From the NCBI GenBank assembly GCA_015679605.1, contig JAAAVE010000967.1, forward strand, positions 1 through 11,590: a DNA stretch of 11,590 nt. The letters run 5' to 3'. This DNA is from Podila epigama (lineage: Eukaryota > Mortierellomycota > Mortierellomycetes > Mortierellales > Mortierellaceae). Below, piece after piece: positions 8,401 through 11,590 of this stretch; positions within the stretch are counted from its first letter, which is position 1; every line of letters begins with the position of its first letter. The notes under the pieces are model-generated. The model had not been told where the DNA came from. It was given only the letters and a program-made list of their open reading frames with translations, and made no database searches. Both the position numbers and the translations under genes were made by a program.

Positions 8401-10179
8401 GATGCCATTCGCATCTCTGTTATCGAGGATTGTTTCGACAAGGGATTGTATGTTGTTGGAAGCGGACGTGTTGTTCGTTGTGCGCCATTTGTCGAGGTTG
8501 ATGATATGATCCATGGTTGCAGCCGAGGTGCTTCTACCAGCAGCCTGGAATGCAGCCAGGACTCCTCTGCACCTGTCGAGCAAGGAGTTGACCCGAGATG
8601 GACCCTGGATACAGACAAAGTCTCGGACACCTAAGACAGAAAAGAGGAAAGCATGAGTGAGTAATGTTTTTAATTCATAACAAAAGATGAATGGCAGAAT
8701 ATCAAGTGGAATATATATTTTAGTGTGTACCATCGTGTAGTAACTGCTCGCCAATGATACGGCCGGATTCAAAGTCGTTGGACATGACGGCAAGGATGTC
8801 GAGGTCGAGGGCATGGTTGAGACCGGTGTAGACGGCAATGACGGGAATACCCTTTGCCTTGACCTTTTGGATTGCATCCTTGAGACTCTCGTCAGGGATG
8901 GAGACGATGAGGGCGTGGACGGTGCCTTCGGGTGCGATGAGGATGTCCTCGATGGCCTGTCTCATTTTGGCTAGGTCGTAATCGACATTGCCGAGCACCT
9001 CTGTCACCTGAACTGGCAATATGGTCTTGATGTCGAGTCGATTTTCGCTTCGGGGTGAAGCTGTTTGGGGAGAGTGAGACATGGTGCGAGAAAGGTAATA
9101 GTTAGTTTCTGTTGGAATGTAGCATTGATACGGATCATCATAGCACAGCATAGCGTGCACGGAGCATGATGTCTGGTGTTTGGTGCATCATGCATCGTGC
9201 CTGGTGCCTAGTGCCTGGTGCCTGGTGCCTTCTAATGCTGGCACCCCTCGGAATTGTAACACAAAGCCACATGGATTTGCCTGGTGACAATCAAGTGTCT
9301 TGAAATTATTTTGTCTCAGTGATATATCAGTCGTCGTGCCCTCCTGAGAAATAAGGTCTCTTCCCGCGATGTGTCCAGTGAAAGTGTGAATGAGTGTAGA
9401 GTGTAGAGTGTAGAGTGTAGAGTGTAGAGGGCAAAGTGGCGGATGTGTGTAATGTCCTCTGTCCCTTGTCCTTTGTTCAGTGTTGTTGGGGTGGTTGTAT
9501 GTGTAGGATGGATGGATGATGAATGAATATATACGAATCCCATGCATGGCACCAAGGTTTTATAAAAAATAAAAATAAAAAAAAGAAGAATGACATTCAT
9601 CACACTAACTAAAAAAAATATATTGCTCTGTTAGAACAAAAAGAAGAAGAAAAAATAGATCATTTCAAATGTAGACTTGCCATGAGTAATAATTGAGATG
9701 CGAAGCTGCTTTTGAGGTTCGGTGCAATTGGGTGATATGCCAGGGTATGTGGTCATGTTGGTGATACCCTGGTGGCCGGGTGAAGAGGGAAGGGAGGGGG
9801 GATTGGTAGGCGATGGTAGGACGATTTCGGTTGACGTGACAACCAAGGTACCGGTGGGAGCCACAGGTGCTGGCGGAGGGTTCTGAGCAGTCGTGGTGGA
9901 TGATAGGAAGGCTAGAAGGAGGAAGAGGGTGAGGTGGACAATGGGGAGGAGGAAGGGTCGTCGACGTTGTTGTTGTCGTCGCTGGGGCTGTTGTTGTTGT
10001 TGGTGGTGGTGGTGGTGGTGGTGGTGCTGTTGAGCATGTGAGAATGTGAGGTGCAGTGGTTGCAGTGAGGGGGAATGAGAGTCATGGACGCGAGGATCAG
10101 ATGTAAAAGGAGGGGGGTAAGGGTGACGAGTAGCCTGGGGCAGCTCTGCATGGGACGATGCAAAGCATTGGCCCCTCAT
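1339..10179 (-). CDS. Giant hybrid histidine kinase receptor: tandem PBP domains, TM, pseudokinase, HK, two receivers
   Basis: One gene of five predicted exons on the minus strand: 10179-9681, 9060-8731, 8630-8048, 7836-4095 and 3966-1339. They sum to 7,782 bases in a continuous frame, giving about 2,593 residues. Domain order: His/Gln/Arg-rich leader and hydrophobic segment (about 75-92), PBP domain 1 (159-447), PBP domain 2 (463-793), Cys-rich segment (794-871), TM helix (884-909), kinase-homology domain (about 1027-1361), coiled coil (1372-1431), HisKA with phospho-acceptor His1438, HATPase_c, receiver 1 (phospho-Asp 1809), receiver 2 (phospho-Asp 2136) and a charged tail. It should be a plasma-membrane sensor passing phosphate from His to Asp and then to a Ypd1-like HPt protein. 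The last three introns are well supported by canonical sites and by unbroken domain homology. The exon 1 to exon 2 junction is uncertain; some 8 or more residues of PBP domain 1 may be missing from this model. Residue numbers in other entries follow this model. The ligand is unknown. Confidence 0.85.
2494..2961 (-). other. Receiver domain 2, canonical
   Basis: Residues about 2054-2209. [19 protein letters not shown] carries the acidic pair (Asp2060/2061). [18 protein letters not shown] carries the phospho-acceptor Asp2136. ILAMTACV has the switch Thr (2169) and [15 protein letters not shown] the Lys (2191). An Ala/Glu-rich segment of about 30 residues extends the loop between helix 2 and strand 3. 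This is the standard C-terminal receiver of a fungal hybrid kinase and the expected donor of phosphate to an HPt protein. Confidence 0.95.
3043..3855 (-). other. Receiver domain 1, divergent and split by an insertion
   Basis: Residues about 1756-2026. [13 protein letters not shown] gives the acidic pair (Asp1763/1764). VIMIDVD supplies a phospho-acceptor candidate, Asp1809. [10 protein letters not shown] ends strand 4 with Ser (1844) at the Thr/Ser switch position. [11 protein letters not shown] supplies the conserved Lys (2011). Between strand 4 and strand 5 lies a roughly 158-residue Ser/Thr/Gly/Ala-rich insertion. The usual MPxxxG turn after the phospho-Asp is absent. The domain is receiver-like beyond doubt; whether it accepts phosphate is unclear. 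Confidence 0.8.
3913..4964 (-). other. HisKA + HATPase_c histidine kinase core
   Basis: The span includes intron 4. The H box [20 protein letters not shown] places the phospho-acceptor at His1438. The second HisKA helix ends in [19 protein letters not shown]. The N box [14 protein letters not shown] has the Mg/ATP-binding Asn (about 1551 and 1555). The G1 box is VADTGVGIP (Asp about 1669), the F box LFKTFSQAD and the G2 box [24 protein letters not shown] in exon 5 closes the ATPase fold. All catalytic motifs are intact, so autophosphorylation is expected. About 88 residues of Ser/Asn/Lys/Glu-rich sequence are inserted between the N box strand and the G1 box. Confidence 0.95.
3967..4094 (-). 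other. Intron 4 (128 bases) in the HATPase domain
   Basis: The donor is GAAATG|GTATGT at 4095/4094; the acceptor is GTCATATAG at 3967. Splicing in phase 0 joins LMDGEM to [12 protein letters not shown], exactly the expected end of a HATPase_c domain (MxGxIxxxSxxGxGSxF). The intron carries a CA/GT-rich run and in-frame stops. Confidence 0.93.
4956..5135 (-). other. Coiled-coil signalling linker
   Basis: Residues about 1372-1431, from [17 protein letters not shown] to the HisKA domain. They are rich in Leu, Glu, Lys, Arg and Ala in heptad spacing. The opening [11 protein letters not shown] matches the EKYANNLEELVEERT-type dimerisation linker that joins the kinase-homology domain to the cyclase domain in receptor guanylyl cyclases. 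Here it runs straight into [16 protein letters not shown] of the histidine kinase. It probably transmits conformational change between paired subunits. Confidence 0.85.
5166..6170 (-). other. Kinase-homology domain (pseudokinase), receptor-guanylyl-cyclase-like
   Basis: Residues about 1027-1361. The N lobe has VFVRRI, where the VAIK Lys is replaced by Arg (about 1039), and a candidate alpha-C Glu in [20 protein letters not shown] (about 1055). [23 protein letters not shown] is close to the CxxPPxICIVTEYCxxGSLxDxL of animal receptor guanylyl cyclases. The catalytic loop [12 protein letters not shown] has HGD in place of HRD and keeps Asp (1132) and Asn (1137). The DFG motif is GYG (1150-1152), so the metal-binding Asp is missing. 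A roughly 75-residue Ser/Asn/His-rich insertion fills the activation segment. WVAPENML (APE motif) and [12 protein letters not shown] are intact. Catalysis seems unlikely; an allosteric role is inferred. Confidence 0.88.
6522..6599 (-). other. Single transmembrane helix
   Basis: Residues about 884-909 form a roughly 25-residue hydrophobic stretch ([19 protein letters not shown] and onward) followed at once by KNRNRHRR, a strong stop-transfer signal. This puts the PBP and Cys-rich parts outside and the kinase parts inside. Shortly after it, [12 protein letters not shown] (about 920-931) resembles the WxIxYxxL motif that links the membrane helix to the kinase-homology domain in receptor guanylyl cyclases. 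Confidence 0.92.
6636..6869 (-). other. Extracellular Cys-rich segment (GCC2/GCC3 or Eph-like)
   Basis: Residues about 794-871 carry nine cysteines, including three CxxC pairs (CQPC, CKAC, CSDC). The repeat [21 protein letters not shown] follows the pattern CxxCPxGTFxxxxGxxxCxxC seen in GCC2/GCC3 repeats and in the Cys-rich part of Eph receptors. It sits just outside the membrane helix, so it probably works as a disulfide-stabilised stalk between ligand domain and membrane. Confidence 0.75.
6870..8073 (-). other. PBP-type ligand-binding domain 2
   Basis: The span includes intron 3. The domain covers residues about 463-793. It opens with RQFTMVTG, then [18 protein letters not shown], the classical (F/Y)W...GAxxAA helix. 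The first core strand is [20 protein letters not shown]. The hinge strand [10 protein letters not shown] is followed by [19 protein letters not shown], the second-lobe helix. [10 protein letters not shown] is the next strand. Near the end [20 protein letters not shown] and FLAIGPTVI match the closing pattern shared with domain 1. A roughly 40-residue extra loop (ORF part ICKDRPT...[13 protein letters not shown]) with a Cys pair interrupts the first lobe. Several NxS/T sites fit an extracellular position. Confidence 0.85.
7837..8047 (-). other. Intron 3 (211 bases) at the start of PBP domain 2
   Basis: The donor is a near-consensus AG|GTATGT at 8048/8047; the acceptor is CCCTCCTTAG at 7837 after a pyrimidine tract. 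Phase 2 splicing gives [20 protein letters not shown], restoring the strand, loop and (F/Y)W helix start that define a PBP domain. The intron contains many TAA/TGA stops on its coding strand. Confidence 0.9.
8631..8730 (-). other. Intron 2 (100 bases) in PBP domain 1
   Basis: The donor is GATG|GTACAC at 8731/8730 and the acceptor is GTCTTAG at 8631. Splicing in phase 1 joins LLHDG to [10 protein letters not shown] without a shift, as the family requires (a beta strand of the type xxxVxxGxxG follows the helix). A CTCAC branch-like sequence sits about 30 bases before the acceptor. The unspliced frame carries Tyr/Phe-rich sequence unlike the domain. Confidence 0.88.
9199..9230. repeat. Heptanucleotide repeat GCCTGGT, about 4.5 copies
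   Basis: Units at 9199, 9206 (one change, GCCTAGT), 9213 and 9220, then a partial copy. It lies inside intron 1. The bases just before it (TGCATCA, TGCATCG) also show a 7-base period. Confidence 0.85.
9393..9427. repeat. Heptanucleotide repeat AGTGTAG, 5 copies
   Basis: Five perfect 7-base units in a row within intron 1. On the minus strand they read CTACACT. Confidence 0.92.
9681..10179 (-). other. Exon 1: low-complexity leader, signal/anchor segment, first strand of PBP domain 1
   Basis: Exon 1 encodes about 166 residues. The ATG at 10179 has a purine at -3 and is the first Met of the frame; no other Met precedes the hydrophobic segment. Residues 1-74 hold an 8-His run (52-59), a Gln run and many Arg. 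[17 protein letters not shown] (76-92) follows and could be a signal peptide with a very long n-region, cut near the TTTAQ motif at about 99, or an uncleaved anchor. A Pro/Thr/Ser-rich linker leads to LRISIITH, a typical first beta strand of a sugar-type periplasmic binding domain. The donor is probably GC (CATG|GCAAGT); a GT donor two codon positions later (GGCAA|GTCTAC, exon end 9677) is the alternative. Confidence 0.7.
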
Positions 10180-10478
10180 GACTGAGCTGGAGGCACTATG
10201 GCGGATGGCACGGTGAGAGAATGGTCTGAGGTAGGGAATGGGGTTGATTTTTGCAGGAGATGGATGAATAATGGAACGTGAGTGAGTGCGTTAGTGAGTG
10301 TAATGAGGCGTGCCTGTGTGTATTTGTAAGAGAGAAGAGAGAGTGTGTGTTGTGTGCGTGTGTGTGTGTAGGTGGGTGGGTGTGGGAAATGAACAAAAAG
10401 GAGAGTGAATTATGTGAAAAAGTGAATGTGCTTGAATGTGAATGTGAATGTTACGACGGGTGTGAGGATGTGACGAAG

Positions 10479-10569
10479 AATGGATGGATGGATGGATGAA
10501 GATGGGTAGATGGATGGATAGGCGGAATGAAGGATGGATAGATGGATGGATGGATGGATGGATGGATGA
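10479..10569. repeat. GGAT tetranucleotide array, interrupted
   Basis: There are two runs of GGAT/GATG units, at about 10479-10499 and 10531-10569, separated by degenerate copies. A short GGAT run also occurs in intron 1 near 9507-9520. This is a simple-sequence repeat and the source of the Ile/His/Pro/Ser and Met/Asp/Gly/Trp pseudo-peptides in this area. Confidence 0.9.
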
Positions 10570-10948
10570 GACGAAGAATGGGATATTAACCAAAGGAAGG
10601 GACAAAAGACACAAAAAAAAGAAAAGTTGGGTAAACCAACTCGCTCGTTCGACTCGTTTTTGCATGCATGTCGAGCGAATCGGACAAAAAAAAGTGTTTG
10701 TTTTTACTTTCCAAAGCATGTCAAACATGCAGCAGTCAAGCATACCATGACCATGACCCATGCCCATGACCAACGACAAAGGGCCATCCATGCATTGTTA
10801 CGCCAACTCGAAAAATAAATTTTTTTTTCTTCTTTTTCCTTGTGGAAGGACAATGATGTGGATATTGGCCACTCTACGATTTGTCTTTCTTTTGATTTCG
10901 AGGTCAACAAGATGAAAAGGAAAATTAGATGAAAAATGTTATTCTGTG

Positions 10949-11000
10949 CCTGTCTGGAGATTGTACCTGGAGGTTGTATCTGAAGATTGCACCTGGAGGT
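10949..11000. repeat. Degenerate 13-base tandem repeat, 4 copies
   Basis: Four 13-base units (for example TGTACCTGGAGGT and TGCACCTGGAGGT) alternate between GAGAT/GAAGAT and GGAGGT endings. That suggests a 26-base higher-order unit present twice. Confidence 0.75.
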
Positions 11001-11250
11001 TGTTCATGTCTACTTCTACTTCATACACAGTATGCCAATGCCTACTCTGCCCAGATCAACACGCTTTGCCTCCGGATGGATCAGAGTGGAAAACTTTTTT
11101 GCCTCCTCAACCATGGATGTGGTCATTTCAAAATGAAGCACCTTGTCCATTGCAAACAATCTGTCACTATCCCCCTAGTTTTTTATTTGCTTCATGAATC
11201 TTTCATATCCCATTTCCATTGCATTTCCCTCGGTTTAGACAGTATCAGGG

Positions 11251-11306
11251 CAATAGGCAATAGGCAATAGGCAATAGGCAATAGGCAATAGGCAATAGGC
11301 AATAGG
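11251..11306. repeat. Heptanucleotide repeat CAATAGG, 8 perfect copies
   Basis: Eight identical 7-base units in a row, followed by a partial CAA. It is the longest and most regular array in the window, in the far upstream region. Confidence 0.95.
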
Positions 11307-11410
11307 CAAACGGAGAAAGAGTGCATGAGAACAAACAAAATGAATGTATAAAGTGAAAAATATATTGTAATACCTCGGGTATATCGAAGGGAAATTCCAT
11401 CCACAACTCG

Positions 11411-11428
11411 CAAGTTCAAGTTCAAGTT
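11411..11428. repeat. Hexanucleotide repeat CAAGTT, 3 copies
   Basis: Three perfect 6-base units, then CAAC. Confidence 0.8.
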
Positions 11429-11530
11429 CAACGGATGAAATGGAGCCCAAGTCAAGAGAGAGCCATACCAAGAATGAAAGAGTGCAAAAAGAGTGAGTGA
11501 GCGTCTGTTTTTAGTGTTAGTGTGCCACAG

Positions 11531-11550
11531 TCTTGTCTTGTCTTGTCTTT
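11531..11550. repeat. Pentanucleotide repeat TCTTG, 3 copies plus partial
   Basis: Three perfect TCTTG units followed by TCTTT, close to the window end. Confidence 0.75.
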
Positions 11551-11590
11551 TGCGGATGAACAGCGGATGCTCTCTATTTTTTTTTTTTTT

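Larger units (their letters stand above)
9061..9680 (-). other. Intron 1 (boundaries uncertain)
   Basis: The 3' end is strong. A CTAAC branch-point match at 9101-9105 precedes a pyrimidine-rich stretch and CAAACAG at 9061. The 5' end lacks a canonical strong donor. Read-through after THGKSTFEM meets a stop codon within 10 residues, so splicing must occur near 9677-9680. A GC-AG intron (GCAAGT) restores the frame exactly, because exon 1 then ends in phase 1 and exon 2 begins with two bases of the split codon. The roughly 620 bases contain two heptanucleotide repeat arrays. A further small exon inside it cannot be excluded. Confidence 0.5.
8119..9705 (-). other. PBP-type ligand-binding domain 1
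   Basis: The span includes introns 1 and 2. The domain covers residues about 159-447 and resembles bacterial sugar-binding proteins of the RbsB/Peripla_BP_4 kind. The strand LRISIITH comes first, then [14 protein letters not shown], the hydrophobic core [16 protein letters not shown] and [29 protein letters not shown] is the xxxAGxxxGxxL-type helix start. The hinge and last helix are [25 protein letters not shown], then KTGPKLVT, matching the family's closing pattern (QxPYLQGY...LTGPxxV). The region that normally carries FW and a GAxxAA helix is absent from the model; see intron 1. In eukaryotes such a fold outside the membrane is expected to bind a small molecule, but the ligand cannot be inferred. 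Confidence 0.8.
10180..11590. other. Upstream region of the receptor gene; no convincing gene
   Basis: About 1.4 kb from the receptor ATG to the window end. It holds the receptor promoter and 5' UTR, plus GT-rich sequence (10278-10380), a GGAT tetranucleotide array and several minisatellites listed separately. It ends in a T run. Open frames of 60-166 codons here are mostly repeat-derived. The segment 11005-11240 is the least repetitive part but neither strand gives a recognisable protein. An inverted CCAAT (10864-10868) reads CCAAT on the receptor strand, about 690 bases upstream of the ATG; its function is unproven. Confidence 0.55.

Noticed and set aside
8631-8877. Separate gene starting at 8877 on the minus strand
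   Set aside because: The stretch before GVRDF is intron 2 with part of exon 2 read in the wrong frame; canonical splice sites join the PBP domain instead.
9188-9603. Minus-strand open frames within intron 1 as extra exons
   Set aside because: They include repeat-encoded His/Thr/Leu runs and none supplies the expected FW...GAxxAA helix; no good donor/acceptor pair was found by eye.
10291-10791. 166-codon minus-strand open frame upstream of the receptor
   Set aside because: Its middle is built from the GGAT and GT repeats (Ile/His/Pro/Ser and Thr/His runs); it is repeat-derived, not a credible protein.
10929-11270. Plus-strand open frames of 83-113 codons
   Set aside because: They overlap the 13-base repeat and, at the end, the CAATAGG array; no homology, no clear start context and no splice or poly(A) support. 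A small unknown gene cannot be fully excluded.
11251-11306. CRISPR-like array
   Set aside because: The units are 7 bases with no spacers, a simple minisatellite in eukaryotic DNA.

Overview
The window looks like nuclear DNA of an early-diverging fungus, most likely Mortierellomycotina (inference). The signs are short introns with GTATGT or GTACAC donors and TTAG/ATAG/CAG acceptors, A/T homopolymer runs and simple repeats between genes, an intronless Rho-GDI gene, and a fungal-type hybrid histidine kinase. No ribosomal, tRNA, CRISPR or transposon feature was recognised.

Layout. Positions 1-184 are a pyrimidine-rich leader or promoter. Positions 185-826 (+) encode a complete Rho GDP-dissociation inhibitor. 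Positions 827-1338 are a short convergent gap with poly(A) signals on both strands. Almost all of 1339-10179 (-) is one very large receptor gene of five predicted exons, about 2,593 residues in the best model. Positions 10180-11590 are its upstream region, with several short tandem repeats and no convincing gene.

The receptor reads, N to C: long His/Gln/Arg-rich leader, hydrophobic signal or anchor segment, two tandem periplasmic-binding-protein-like (PBP type I) domains, a Cys-rich CxxC segment like GCC2/GCC3 or Eph-type repeats, one transmembrane helix, a kinase-homology domain (pseudokinase), a coiled-coil linker, HisKA, HATPase_c, two receiver domains and a long charged tail. From ligand domain to linker this is the plan of animal receptor guanylyl cyclases, down to the HGxLxSSNC loop and the EKYANxxEEL linker. 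Where the cyclase would sit there is a hybrid histidine kinase. This output-swapped receptor is the main discovery candidate. The two PBP domains appear to be an internal duplication, because an intron interrupts both just after the first beta strand.

The two genes are not obviously linked in function. Rho-GDI acts on Rho-family GTPases in the cytosol. The receptor would be expected to sense a small extracellular ligand and pass phosphate from His to Asp, then to an HPt protein (Ypd1-like) encoded elsewhere. The weak spot in the model is intron 1 (about 9061-9680). Its donor is non-standard and the first helix of PBP domain 1 is not accounted for, so the junction needs transcript data.
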